Shown in pieces: positions 10,466 through 22,588 of a stretch of DNA of 64,000 nt. Source of the DNA: Marasmius tenuissimus. Lineage: Eukaryota; Basidiomycota; Agaricomycetes; Agaricales; Marasmiaceae. The stretch is from the NCBI GenBank assembly GCA_029532415.1, contig JAQOTA010000046.1:620001-684000 (forward strand). The letters run 5' to 3'. The position numbers and the translations under genes were made by a program. Below the pieces are notes generated by a model. That model was given only the letters and a program-made list of their open reading frames with translations, searched no databases and was not told where the DNA came from. How positions within the stretch are numbered: the first letter of the stretch is position 1; each line of letters begins with the position of its first letter.

Positions 10466-11300
10466 ATGTTCGACATTAAGAAATTCTTCTCTGGTCGCTT
10501 CGACAGCACTGGATTTCGCCAGACCTATAACGGCGAAATGGAAGCTGTAACTAAGGCTCAAGGCCTTTATCGTCACCTTACTGGTGCGGCTAAGAAGCCA
10601 ACGTACCCTCTGGGTTACATCATTCTGACCATTACGGTCACTCCTTCCCCTGGTGCGGCAGCTACGCCTGCAGTTGCACTTGCTGATTCCGATGAGGAAC
10701 CTGATCGGGCAGACCCTACTGAAGCCTAGATCACGGCATACAACACTACGCTAGAAGCATGGGAGGAGAAAGACCTCCAGCTGATGGGTATCATTCAGTT
10801 GACCTCTACTAGGGAAGTCTTTGAACCTCTCAAGGAGATGGATGCTGCCAAAGCCTGGTCCACCATCATCACCACCTATGGCGAACCAACCTTGTCTGCC
10901 ATTTATGGCAACTTCGTCAAGTTGGTGTCCTTCCGGCTTACCACCAGCCATCCCCAGGCTGGCATTGCCAAGTTCAAACACTATATTGAACGTCTTGCCG
11001 AGGTCGGGGTTGAACTCCCCGAGTTGATCAAAGCCCTCCTTCTCATCACAGCAATTCCTCCCGAATGGGACGCTGCTTTCTCCAAGTCCCTCCATGACTT
11101 TGACAGGGATCCTGAGAGCTCCAGTGCCCTCACCGTTGCCGACGTTCATGAAGCTATCATGATTGAATACGAGCGTCAGAACCCTCAGCTTGCCAACTGC
11201 CTTTCTGCAGTCAAGCGTGCTGGTAACTGCGAGCCATCCTTTGGTTAGCAGCAGCGTCCACTGCAGCAACGTCAGCAGCGTGGACAGCAGCAGCAAGGCC
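10466..11300 (+). pseudogene. Copia-family A gag, truncated
   Basis: The frame starts MFDIKKFFSGRFD at 10466, a copia Gag N-terminus. It runs in one frame through LMGIIQL, KAWSTIITTYGEPTLSAIYG and YIERLAEVGVELPELIKALL to a Gln-rich tail. TAG codons at 10727-10729 and 11246-11248 interrupt it. The second stands where a run of CAG codons follows, so CAG to TAG is the likely change at both. The gene then meets the 5' LTR of the family B element at 11310, and the rest of this element is not found beyond that element's far end at 17395. The fold is the retroviral-type capsid region (UBN2/Gag family), inferred from spacing and LTR context. Confidence 0.8.
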
Positions 11301-11309
11301 AACACCCCC

Positions 11310-11567
11310 TGTTGAATCCGGACTACCGGATATATGGACCGTTGTATCGGGCCGCATATATGCTTCAATCATTTTACTATGATCTATGCTATTCCTAGTC
11401 ACTCCTGTTATAGAAGATACAGCCACCTCTGTATAGTATATAAGTAGCTCTGTATCTACATGCAATACCAGTACTTTTACTACTCTCGTTGCTGCCTCTA
11501 AGCCTATCTCCAGGTGAGCTAGTCTGTCCCATGCTGCCACTGCATGGGCAGGACCTCTGCCTCAACA
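11310..11567 (+). repeat. Copia-family B 5' LTR
   Basis: It starts TGTTGAATCC, ends CCTCAACA, and has TAGTATATAAGTAGC as its TATA region. The terminal ten bases match family A, but the rest differs. Confidence 0.92.
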
Positions 11568-11894
11568 GGTTATGGGCCCCAGTGTCCTATTGATGTGCCC
11601 TGCGATGGCAGCTCTCTAGGATGTGCACCTTTATTGTGTGCTGCCTATGATGATGCACTATTGTGGTCGTTGCACTCGATAACCATCGTGACTCCTTAAT
11701 CGCTGTCGTGATGGGCAGACTGTTAACACCGGTTCTGGACCTGTGAAGCCGACATCTTCATTGATGTTTGACGATGGTGGACTGTGTCCTCAACAACGAT
11801 CGATGCTATCGCCGTTGACCGTGCAGTGATTTCTTTTATCATTGCCCATGATGATGAACATATGCTGATCGTTGTTTTATTACTCCAGATCGCT

Positions 11895-14800
11895 ATGGCT
11901 CCTGTTATGTCTACCCTTATTCCCACCGTTGAGGTCTTCAGCGGTGTCAACTGGCGCAAATGGTCCAAGGGTCTTGGTACCTATGCCATGATCAACGAGT
12001 TCTACGACCATTACACCAACGACGATCCTGAACCTGATGAACCCGACAAACCTACCGAACCAACTGAACCGAAAGCAACTACTCGCACTGTCACTGTTGC
12101 TGCTACAACTACCACTGAAGCGACTACACGTACGGAGACGATCTCTCCTACTGACACTCAGATGCAGCAGTATGCTAAGGACCTGGAGCAGTATGCTAAC
12201 ACTTTGGAGAGGTATGAGAAGGATCTTATCAGGTATGAAAAGGATAATCGACGTTGGAAGAAGTATGAATTCAAGGCCATGGGTGCACTACGTGCCACCA
12301 CCACCATTGCTGTGCAGAGTATTATCGAAGATGATGATGCGGCTTGAAACGCTTGTGAGAAGATCAAGGCTCGTTATGGTCAACAGACTTCTGTGTCTGT
12401 TTGGGCTGACTTCAAGTCGGTCATAGAGTTTTGTTTGTCTGGTGGTAACCCCGTTCCCGAGATTGCTAAACTCAAACTCCTATTTGGCCAGCTCACTGAA
12501 GCTCAGATCGATCTTCCTACCCTTGTCAGAGCCATGCTCCTCCTCTCTATCATTCCACAGTCATGGGCCAACGCTCGTGAATTTGCTACCAATGGTAACT
12601 CGCAAGCTGAACTTACTTTCAAAGTGGCTCGTGATGCCGTCATTAACCACTACGAATCCTGGAAACCCGCTCCTCTCACGTCGCGCATCTCTTCTGTCAA
12701 GAAGAAGGACAAGGACCCGAAGTTTAACCAACAGTCTAATCCTCCTTCGTTGTCGTCTAACAATAACAACCAGTCTAAGAACGACAACGATCAGAAGAAG
12801 AAGAATAACTGACGTGGCAGGAAGAAGAAGGGTAATTCTCAGGACAACAAGGGTGACTCCTCTCACAAGGGTCATTCTCATATCGCTTCCCTCTCTCATT
12901 TGTCCATCTCTTCACCACCCATCGTTCCTGATACTCCATCCGTTGTACATCCCGCAGACCGATCCCAGGATCCACTCCACATGCAGCGTTTCTCCGGTGC
13001 TACCTCTGGTGGTACTGTTTTTGAGAATGCTCAGGCTGCTCGCAGTCTTGCCGATCGTCTTGGTGTTCCCAAGTATGCCCACGTCCTTGAACCTATGGAA
13101 CAGGGATATGTGGCTGCTTCCTCTTCCTCACTCAAGCATCGTATTGATGGTCCCTTCTCCACTGCTCCACCTGCAAAGCGTGCTAAGAGCGTTGAGAAGG
13201 TTTACGACCTCTATGATTCTTTCTATGAGGACTCCGACTCTGAGCGTGAGGATCGTATCGCGTTGAACGCTGTAAACGATTCTTTGCGTACGGAGATTGC
13301 GAGTGGAAGTGCCATGGACGTTGACAACGAGATCGCAGATGCCGCTGGTTTTTCCGACGATGTTGAGTACGATTCGGTCTCCATCGGATCTGAGGAATCT
13401 GACAATGACAGGCAAGTGCCTTATCTCAGTCTTTCTTCTAACACTGATACGAACCTACAGTGCGCCGCTTTATTAGCCGCTTCTAAACGTAGTAGTTCAG
13501 ATATCGTGTCCCGTATGAAATTTGCACAATTTATTGGTGATCACTTTGCCACATGTGCCAATTGTAAGGGAAAGAAGGCGACTGGAAGCTCGCAAGAGTG
13601 GATCGTCGATTCGGGTGCTTCATCGCACTTTACTTATGATCTCGAAGATTTTGCCGAGTATGAACCCATGAACAATGGACCGCAGCTAAACACTGCACAG
13701 AAGGACAACCCTATCCAAATCAAGGGGAAAGGGACTGTGTTCATCTCTCATTCTGTTGAAGGATCTGACGATCGTATGGAGGAACGCATTACACGACTCT
13801 ATCCTGTCTATTATGTTCCGCTTCTGTCAATTCGACTTCTCTCGCTTGGAGAATTCTTGCAAGGTGGTCTGCAAGTACGCGGACCATCTAGCAAATTGGC
13901 TTTTTATCAAAAGGGTCGACGCCAGTCTTTGGTATCGTATCCGCTCATGCCTGGTCAAACCATTTTTTGGGTTAGCTCGCAGAAAGCCTCTGCTCGTAGC
14001 TTAATGGCCAAGTCAACGATGGATAAAGTTGACTACAAGGTTCTACACAGACATTTTGGACATTGTTCAGACAAGGCTCTGGATAAAGCTCGGAAGCATA
14101 CTAAGAACTTCCCAGAATTCGACTGAAAACCGAAGAAAACCCGGTTATGCCGAGGATGTGCAGAAGGAAAGATGCACTCCAGATCGTTCCCTGACTCCAC
14201 TACCCGTGCCTCGAAACCCTTCGAAAAAATCCACTCCAACCTCAAACAATTCCCCACTGAGTCGTACCACAAATACAAATGGTATATGTCGTTTGTCGAC
14301 GACTGTACTTCACATGGCTGGACAATGCTCATGCGACGCAAATCTGACTCGGTCAAGATGCTCCGTGACTTTATCGCTATGGTGAAGGTACAATTCGGTG
14401 TTGATATTAAGGAATGGATGTCCGATGGAGGGGGAGAGTACAAATTGGATGCCTTCGATGATGTACTAAAGGAGCACGGTATCAAAATTCTGACCAGCAT
14501 TCCATATACGCCGGAACAGAATGGTCGTGCAGAACGGTTCAATCGGACCATTGTCGAGAAAGCTCAAGCTCTTCGCTTTGATGCTTGTCTTCCACCTTCT
14601 TGGTGGGAATTCTGTGTGTTGCACGCTGTTGCACTTCATAATCGGACGCCGTCCCAGCGTTTACGTTGGTTGACCCCGCATGAGAAGTTGCATGGCAGTG
14701 CACCGGATGTTTCGGATCTTCGAGTCTTTGGATGTGCAGCATATGCGTTTATTCCGGAAAAGTGTCGAGTTAACAAGTTATCTCCGTGTTTGGAACTGAT

Positions 14801-17086
14801 GACCTTCATCGGTTTTCAGGAAGGCATGAAAGGATATGTCTTCATGAAGATGTCCAACAATAGTATCTTCAAAAGCGCTACTGCTCTGTTCAATGAAAAT
14901 TTGTTCCCGAAGTGTTCTGATAAGAAATCACGTGGCTTTACCCCGGTGGGTGAAATCCCTGAAATACCGCCGGTATTGGGTGAAAATCCCAACTTCTCTT
15001 CGGATAGTAATGATGATTCATCTGATGACGATCTTTATCCTCCCGACAACCTTCCAAAGCAATCGGAATCTCCTCATGACGATGATGGAGATGGTCCTGT
15101 ACCTCAGGGTGAACGTCAACATCCTGATTCTGATCCTCTGTTCCAGCCTCCCAGGCCACCTACACCTGTGGGTGGACAAGAGCAGACTCCGCCGCCAAGG
15201 CGTTCAGGCAGGAAACGGACGGGTACTAAGCAACCTGATAACGTATTTGGTGAACAATGAGACCCAAATAATCCCTCGCGCATTGTGCGTGATATGGAGA
15301 AAAATTCTACATGGAGAGATGCCACGGGTGATAGAGAACCCATGGATCCACCTACTACTCGTAGGAGAGGCAGACCTAGAAAAGTTCCTGGGACTAATCG
15401 TGCCAGTCTGTCTACCATGTGTAACTCCAGGGGGAGTCAGCCCGATAGCTTAGTGCAACAATTATCCCAGGAAGGGGGAGTAGGTTTCGTGATTTATCTG
15501 TTAAATCGGGCAGTTCCCGTTCACGATGACCTCACCGATATGTCTAACGTTCGAGAGTGGACTCTCCGTGACATACTGAAGCTGCCAGCTGAGCAGCAGA
15601 GAGAATGGAAGGCTGCTTGCCGCGATGAACTAGAGGCTCTTCGCAAGCGCAAGGTCTTCGAATTGGTTGACCTACCTAAAGGTTGCAAGGCTGTCAAAAA
15701 CAGATGGGTGTTTGACGTTAAGTCAGACGGTCGAAAGAGAGCTCGACTTGTTGCCAAGGGTTTCTCTCAGGTCGAAGGTGTTGACTTTGATGAGATCTTC
15801 TCACCAGTTGTGCAGTTTGAAACTGTACAAATGATGCTCACATTAGCAGCTCTCAAAAACTGGCACATTCAGGCATTGGATGTGAAGAACGCTTTCCTCA
15901 ATAGCAAACTTAAAGAAGAGATCTATATGGATCAACCTGAAGGTTTCAAGGTTAAGGGTCAGGAAGGCAAAGTCTATCATCTTCGCTGTGCATTATATGG
16001 ACTAAAGCAAGCCGCTCTTGAGTGGTGGTGTACTCTCAATTCGTCCATGGAAGTAATGGGCTTCAAAGCCTGACTTCTGATGCAGGTCTCTTCATCTGCA
16101 AAGATCGTGAGACTGGTGAAGAATGTATCGCGTTGATCTATGTCGACGATGCATTATTCCTTGGACCCAACAAAGCCTTTGTCGAAAAGAAGAAAGCCGA
16201 GTTTATGGCTCGTTGGGAATGCCGTGATCCTGGAGAAGTTAAAGAGTTCTTGCGCATGCGTATTTGTCGCAGAGGCCGTAAAATCCTTCTTGACCAGACC
16301 GAATACTTGAAGAAGGTCTTGAAGCGATTTGGCATGCAGAATGCAAAAGCAGCAGATACTCCTCTTCCCGCCGGCTATATTCCACAACCCAACAAAGGTC
16401 CTGTTGATCCCGAACGTCGCGCTCGATATCAATCAGTAATTGGATCGCTTCTGTATATCATGCTTGGCACTCGTCCAGATATTGCCTACGCTGTTACAAA
16501 GCTTTCTCAATTCTCTGCTAATCCATCGGAGGATCACCTGAAGAAGGCGCTTTAAATTTGTCGCTATCTTGCAGGAACTCCAGACTATGCATTGGTCCAT
16601 GATGGAGCCTCTGACGGAGGTTTACTAGCATTCACTGATTCTGATTGGGCTGCTGATCCTATCAAACGTCGGTCGATTACGGGCTATTTCTTCAAATTGG
16701 CAGGTGGCATCTTCTGTTGGCAATCACGCGCCCAGAAGACTGTTGCGCTTTCATCCACTGAAGCTGAATATATGGCGCTATCCGACTGTAGTCGTCAGGC
16801 TGTGTGGATTCGATAGTTACTCTCTGAACTTGGGATTGACATGACTCCCGTTCCTATATGTGGAGATAATCAAGGCTTGATTTTTATCGCCTCTAACCCA
16901 GTTCAAGAACGTCGCACCAAACACATTGATATTCGCTATCATTACATTCGCGAATGTGTTTCAGACCGCAAGGTCAATCTTTTCTTTATTGACAGTGCCT
17001 ACAATCCTGCAGACATGTTTACCAAGAATTTGGGTCATGTCAAGTTCTCCGCTTTTAGAGAACATCTTGGACTTGAATTTTATTAA
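11895..17086 (+). pseudogene. Copia-family B gag-pol polyprotein, inactivated
   Basis: One frame runs from MAPVMSTLIPTVEVF at 11895 to about 16070, then continues in another frame to LGLEFY at 17086. Gag occupies about 11895-13580. The protease motif WIVDSGASSHF has its Asp at 13608. The integrase zinc region has HRHFGH at 14047 and CRGC near 14147. Integrase D35E residues are Asp at 14424 and Glu at 14532, but the first Asp is replaced by Asn (IHSNLKQF, codon 14238-14240). Reverse transcriptase carries LDVKNAFLN and YVDD (16139-16150). RNase H has DSDWAADP, STEAEYMALSD, ICGDNQG and NPADMFTKNLGH. In-frame stops: TGA at 12345, 12810, 14124 and 15258; TAA at 16553; TAG at 16814. There is one frameshift near 16065. 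It cannot make a working polyprotein. Confidence 0.93.
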
Positions 17087-17136
17087 TCCGAATAGACGCT
17101 TTGTGCTCTACTTGTGCCGCACTTAGCGAGGGGGAG

Positions 17137-17395
17137 TGTTGAATCCGGACTACCGGATATATGGACCATTGTATCGGGCCGTATATATGCTTCAATCGTT
17201 TCACTATGATCTATGCTATTCCTAGTCACTCCTGTTATAGAAGATACAGCCACCTCTGTATAGTATATAAGTAGCTCTGTATCTACATGCAATACCAGTA
17301 CTTTTTACTACTCTCGTTGCTGCCTCTAAGCCTATCTCCAGGTGAGCTAGTCTGTCCCATGCTGCCACTGCGTGGGCAGGACCTCTGCCTCAACA
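17137..17395 (+). repeat. Copia-family B 3' LTR
   Basis: It follows the polypurine tract GAGGGGGAG and matches the 5' LTR with a few transitions. It ends CCTCAACA. Bases 17396-17690 beyond it hold no gene I can see. Confidence 0.92.
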
Positions 17396-17699
17396 TTTTT
17401 GGGCCGAGCACAAGGCATTGAGATGAAGCGTCATGATTGTCATTTCTCGTAGCTACAGCCATCGTTATAAGGCTCAGAGGACACAGCTGGTGAGATTACG
17501 ACGATAGTACGCAAAGGTGCGGGACTCTCACTTGGGGTTGCAACAACCACCCCTTCCTCTTGACCACCAAGAATTACGTTCTTCTCATGTTTCCTTTCGG
17601 AACAACCATCTGATGTTCAGATATACACAAGCAGCTCTGATAGAAAAAGCAGGTTGATCGGGATGCGGGAAGCATTGTTCGGGAGGAACTTACATTGTG

Positions 17700-17835
17700 T
17701 TCAAACCCCTGAGCACAGCCCCCCCATTAAAAGCGACCGAGGCTCATGCAAAAGCCGAGTGGAATGACATCATGCTCGCCCTACGAATAAATAAACACAG
17801 TTCCCACGTGGATCCCTTGGTCCACAACGAGCACA
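17700..17835 (+). repeat. R1 flank motif, unit 1
   Basis: The core CATGCAAAAGCCGAGTGG is followed by AATGACATCATGCTCG and, further on, TGGTCCACAACGAGCACAC. This motif stands upstream of every copy of the Ser/Thr/Pro-rich gene. Here the gene's first four exons are missing, and R1 runs straight into its last intron. Confidence 0.75.
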
Positions 17836-17904
17836 CATTGTCTCATCCCCCTCTCTCCCTTTCTCGTTCATCACTAGCCACTAAATGCACTCGTTCCCTC
17901 GCAG

Positions 17905-18345
17905 TCTCCCTCCCAACACGGCCGCGGAGGCAACACCACCCACCCCTACAACGCCCACTCCCCTCCCCCGTCCGTGACTTTTGCTGGTGCCTACCAGTGA
18001 TTGAAGACATCCATCCCCAGGCCCTTCGTTAGTTGCCGCAACCGCAACCTCTTCTTCCTCTGGTGGGATGTCACCCAGTTGAGCTGCAAAAGAACGGGTT
18101 ACGGGAAGTGTTTAATGGAGCGGGCGGATTCGTCAGAGCGTCAGGGATGCCTATACCTCAACATCAACACAGCGCTAGTCCTCCTCCTCCCTCGTCCTAC
18201 TATACCCACCAATCCCCACAATTCCGACGTATCTCACTCGAATCCTTCGGAGCCCACAGCGGTGTATTCTACTCTACCAACTTGGAACACCCTCAACCTA
18301 AAACTTCTCATGCAGGGAGTGGTGGTGGTAGGTTGAACGTTGCCA
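17905..18345 (+). pseudogene. Ser/Thr/Pro-rich membrane protein gene, copy 1 (last exon only)
   Basis: It begins after a CTCGCAG acceptor with TCTCCCTCCCAACACGGCC, matching exon 5 of the intact copy at 50562. It keeps the MSPSRAAKE-like region in broken frames, plus SLESFGAHSGVFYSTN and the SHAGSGGGRLNV end. Exons 1-4, which code the ectodomain and the membrane helix, are deleted, and several frames are needed to read it. It lies directly upstream of the MYND pseudogene. Confidence 0.8.
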
Positions 18346-19660
18346 ACCTGGTACGCTTGCGGCCTTGCTGGATGGAGTCAATCTTGCTCCCTCTGAAGCG
18401 AAAGACCCTCCTGACATGTTCAATTCATAATCAGGAGTTCAAGGACGCACATAACCTCGTTCTACTCTGTGATGACCCTAGGCCGGCATATGCATGACTC
18501 TGTCCGTGTTCAGCAGGTTCTCAAGAGTGGCTTTGTGAAGTCGGTTTTGCTACCGGACGAGAGATACTTCCGAGATGGACGAGAAACTTGAGACGAATGT
18601 CGAGGGTCGACTTGCGGAGTGGGCTGCGAAGGTTATCGACAACATGGCCAGATATTCAGTTTATTCACTGGTGCTTCGCCAATTTATTCGGTATAGTTGA
18701 CAAGATGAGGTAAAACCGGAAAATCTGGTCGAGAAGGGGTCGACTTCGCTGTGGAAGAGTTGGAAGAATGCGTTCGGGAAATCTGCACTGCTTTGCGACC
18801 TATGGCAAACGAACAAGGAAAAGGGCTTGTGTTCACACTCTCAAGTAAGTTATCCTAGAGAGACCCCACTTTCCTCATAATCTTCTCATACGTTGTAGTG
18901 TCCCCTCGAGGGTAAATCACCCGAGGAATGCCTTGGTGTACGTTACCACCGCTGCCTAGACTGCAAATCCGTCATCTACTGCTCTCTCACCTGTCGTAAA
19001 GCACATTGGAAGGAAGAACACCAAGCAACCTGTAACGAAATTGCGGCAATGAGGATGTGTACGTCACTCTCGATAATCCAATTAGTGCATTCTGACGAAA
19101 TTTCTGGTATAGGTGGAAGGCCACCAATGACCCAAAACAACTTGTACAGCTTCGGAATGCTCCTCAAGTGCTATCTCCAAACTCATGTCGAAGTCTCGAC
19201 TACTCGGTAAAGAAGTATCGCTCCTCGATTGCGCCTCAGCATCTAGAACTGCCCATCCGAGATGGCCAGCGTTACCCAATTGCGTTTATCGACTTCGAAG
19301 ATCCCGTCGGTAGAGTTGGCAGAGCTACTACACCCTTCCTCTGTGAGCGGTCATATTCAGGAGAAGTATCAATGGGAATCCGGATAGACAAAGACTCTTT
19401 TGAAGACGTGGGAGGATACGGACCCGAACCAGTTGCTTGTCTTGGCCGCTTTTGCTCGATCACAGTCTTCGTCTTGGCCATATGCGATCGTGATTGATTT
19501 CCTAGTCAGTGGGGAGAACGAGCAGGAGCCGCCTGGGGAGGTGGAAATTTCCACGCTGGAGGGTGCTTGAGAAGAGTGGAAAAAGTTGGACTATTTACAG
19601 ACCGATATAATCATCCCTACAAACAATGCCAATTCCCTATTCCTATAGTCCGAGAAGCGT
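18345..19660 (+). pseudogene. MYND zinc-finger gene, copy 1
   Basis: An N-terminal region with HMHDSVRVQQVL, then FAVEELEECVREIC, precedes an intron (about 18844-18897). The next exon carries ECLGVRYHRCLDCKSVIYC and SLTCRKAHWKEEHQATC, the Cys/His pattern of a MYND finger. A further exon covers LYSFGMLLKCYLQTH and VELAELLHPSSVSGHIQEKY. MYND fingers bind Pro-rich peptide motifs; the partner is unknown. The copy needs frame changes around the intron and in its 3' half, and a TAG (GGA TAG near 19384) stands where copy 3 has TGA. Two sibling copies lie at 30450-31310 and 42288-43582. The three alignable copies make the gene model believable, though none is intact. Confidence 0.75.
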
Positions 19661-20066
19661 AACTACTGGAGAGTAACGGCACCTGCTCGAAGCGAGAAGT
19701 CTCTTGCACTGGAGATCGTAGCTTAATAGTTATACGTTCAGGCGTATATGACTATTCAGATGTGACCCGATTGCAAGCTATCATCTGCAAGCTAAGCGTC
19801 CGTACCCCTTGGTCAACCTGAGTCAGAGGATCTCGTCGGCGTGAGAGAGAAAACATAGGGCGGCTACAGTGATAAAACTAACAATAAAATCAATTGAAAT
19901 TGAACACGATCTAAATCGCGAGCCCAAAAAGTCAGGAAGTCTCTAAAATACAGGCAGTGTGAACAGTAGGCACATTGTCCCAAGTCCCAACGTAATTCGT
20001 AACGTTCATGATATCAATCCAATTTTCTCCTCAATTCAAGCGATTGAACCCCACTACTAAATAAAT

Positions 20067-21327
20067 TTAATCAATCAGAATATTCGGTACCTCCCCGTTC
20101 TCACCGTACACCCATTCCAATTCCCGAAGATCCTTCACCTTCTCAATTTTCTCCTTCAACTTGGCCCTTGTACGACTTCTCTCCTCCCCGTATCCATTCT
20201 CTGTAATGAACAGCCCCTGTAGCTCAAATATGTTCTGCTGAATCTGCATTGCCGATCTGTTCTTGCTCGAGATGACATCCTCAAGTGAGCTGGTGACTGT
20301 GCAGGGTTGACTGACACTGGTATCAATGGTGGTATGGAGATCTCCGGCACCCCAGAGGAGGAGGCTGCACTTATACTGGAGACACCAGAGGCAGCAACAA
20401 CTTTTGCTCTTGTGCTGGCGAGTGAGTGTGTTGAGGTGCCGACTGAACTTCTGTTGTTGTGTTCACCTTTGAAAGTGCCTCGAAGGGGTGTGGTCAATTA
20501 TATTGGGTTGATGTTGAAATGTCTGCTTTGTTGAATGTGATGGATATCATGTGATGCATTGTTGATGTGTTGTTTACATGTCACACACTATTTATAGAGC
20601 TATGCCTCTATGAGCACTTGCATCTTCATGCAAGAAGTATCTACATAGCTATTGCTTCACAAATGACACTGTAGATACCTGCTACATATGTAGTTGCATC
20701 AGGTATGATGCTCATAGTCCTTAGTGCAAGGCACAACAGACTTTAGTAGCTAAGCAGGCCAATAGGACTGCAGACACACTCATTAGTATTATGACTATAT
20801 GGCTAAATACCTACTTCTAGTAGTAGTTTCATATGATGGTAACAACTCTTACATGTACTGAAACTTGTGTATAAAAGCTGGTATTCCAAGGCCTTAAGCC
20901 TTAGGACAATCTACTCCATTATCACCTCTCAAGCATCTCAAAGCACTCTAACTACTAGCTCTACAAGCTATCTAACCCAAGGTGAGGTTTAGGACATTAT
21001 AACCCACTGTGCATTTTGACTATGCTGGCTCATCATGCTTCCCTCAGCTTCTGCGAGAGCTGTGTTCTCTCTGGGGCACTTGCAATCAGAATTTGTTTCT
21101 GTGTTTACAGTGGCTGGCTTGAAGACCACCATATTCAGGTGAAATCCTTCTGGACATTGTGTTCTGTCTCGCTGACCGCAACGACGGAGGAGTAGCCGCA
21201 TGATTACAACTACCAAAACCAGGAGGGCAATCCCCCATAACACTTCCAATGATGATAGCCTTGGGCTCGTCCCCCCTGGTTCTGGGCTAATCTGATGTTT
21301 TTGCGGGAGGTGATCCTGGGTAATCAA
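20067..21327 (-). pseudogene. Single-pass membrane protein with coiled cytoplasmic tail, copy 1, split by a solo LTR
   Basis: The minus-strand C-terminus is clear: IQQNIFELQGLF, ERSRTRAKLKEKIEKVKDL, then GEVPNILID and a stop at 20067. The heptad-like tail is rich in Lys, Glu and Leu and could form a coil. At the other end, 21327-20997 encodes a hydrophobic helix, VLWGIALLVLVVVIMRLLL, followed by Arg/Cys. The two parts are separated by a 418 bp LTR-like insertion at 20579-20996, and the frame also breaks near 20500 and 20290. I recognise the tail type from agaricomycete single-pass membrane proteins of unknown function. Whether helix and tail belonged to one gene is inferred from their spacing. 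Confidence 0.55.
20579..20996 (+). mobile_element. Probable solo LTR
   Basis: It begins TGTCACACAC and ends TTAGGACA, giving complementary TGTC...GACA ends, with GTGTATAAAAGC near 20870. The five bases before it are TTACA and the five after are TTATA, a 4-of-5 target duplication. No internal retroelement sequence is present. It has no second copy in the window, so the family is unknown. Confidence 0.6.
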
Positions 21328-21329
21328 GT

Positions 21330-22588
21330 CTCAAGATGACCCTCTGATGTTGCGATTGCTGTTGCGCTAGATGAATGGGTTAGGACTGCTTTGTGAGCTG
21401 GTAACATGACAGTCAATACCTTGAAGATGTTCTCCCTGCCAACGACCCTTCAGGCTTAGACATTTGCGATATCATGTACGTCCTTGTGGGAAAAGATTGA
21501 TATACATTCATTGGTACTGTGACAAGATCACCCACATTCTGTTCATCCTTGATTCGCTTTGAATTGAATCAATAATGTTTCCTCCAGCTATGATTATGGT
21601 AGTATTCATGGCTGTGTATGTCGCGGTAGAACTAGCGTCATGTAAATCGATCTGACGAGACAAGGCATAAACACACACTTATCTTGAAATACACTTTTGA
21701 TTACCGAAACTACTTTGCTGCTCTTTTGTTGATTGATCAGCAGTAATCAGCTATGGCGAGAAATCTGTACCTTAGTGTCGTAGCAGCAAAAGTTTTTGTT
21801 CTCTGTGCTATGTTGTCCGGTGCTCTGACGCCTGAAACTTGATTATTCATTGTCTGAGTCAGGGTCAGTGGTTGCGAGTCTGAAGCAGAGGAAAGGAGCT
21901 CAGGATTGAATCACTCGGTGTATGTGCCAATCCGATGCCAGCTTGCTGTGCTCTATCTTGAGAGAGTAATGGACTTAGGTAAAGCTGTGGGGATTAACTC
22001 GACAAAAGCCTCTGCTTGGACCTTCAAAAATATCGAAAATACGGTAGGTAACGGAAACCTGACGAAGGTAGTGTTAAGTCAGCATACACTCTTTGGGTCG
22101 ATTAGAAAGTTAAACATGGTTCTAAGACGCATTGTCTATGCAGCTAGCTGGCATGAGCAAGCTTAAAGGGATTCAAAGGGGAATACTCTTTTCAGCTACC
22201 CTCCAGACTACGCATGCTAGTGTAGGCAATGTGTAGGTATATTGGAGGAAAAGCGTAGGCAAGATCCTGTTTAGGCGCCGGGATACTTGGCGACCCTGGT
22301 TCGATCCTCGGGCATAAGGGAAGGTCACTATCGTTGCCAATGGGTCCACATATTTGATCTGCTGCATCCCGCATTTGGAGATGATCATTGACGCCGTCAC
22401 ACACTGGCAGCGGCCTCCTTCGTACCAACAGAATATTTGGGGATGGCCATCAGCTTATCTGATGCTCCCTGAGGTGACCTGTGATGCGCGATATCAGTGC
22501 TTGGGTGGATGGAAAGAACTTTGGGATGGTGTCTCACGAGGTCAAACAAAAGGCGTGATCGGGGCGAGAGAACGAGCGTATCATAGCA
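21330..22588. other. No confident gene
   Basis: This is intron-like or decayed sequence between two minus-strand membrane protein segments. Bases near 22390-22640 match 32440-32650 in unit 2, so the stretch belongs to the cassette. I see no exon I could defend. Confidence 0.4.

Larger units (their letters stand above)
11310..17395 (+). mobile_element. Copia-family B retrotransposon with both LTRs
   Basis: The LTRs are 11310-11567 and 17137-17395. The leader has the same GGTTATGGGCCCC primer-type sequence as family A. The order Gag, protease, integrase, reverse transcriptase, RNase H is that of Ty1/copia. The LTRs differ by about five transitions and one base of length, so the element is fairly young. 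The five bases before it are CCCCC and the five after are TTTTT, so there is no target duplication. The left flank is family A gag and the right flank is not copia sequence at all. The element therefore took part in a rearrangement after insertion, or arose by recombination between copies. Confidence 0.92.

Noticed and set aside
12442..13266. 274-codon second frame in the copia B gag region
   Set aside because: It overlaps the real Gag frame and is rich in Arg/Leu/Ser, a typical out-of-frame shadow.
22270..22320. tRNA-like GGTTCGATCC
   Set aside because: The T-arm does not pair well, and no acceptor stem or anticodon arm can be drawn around it.
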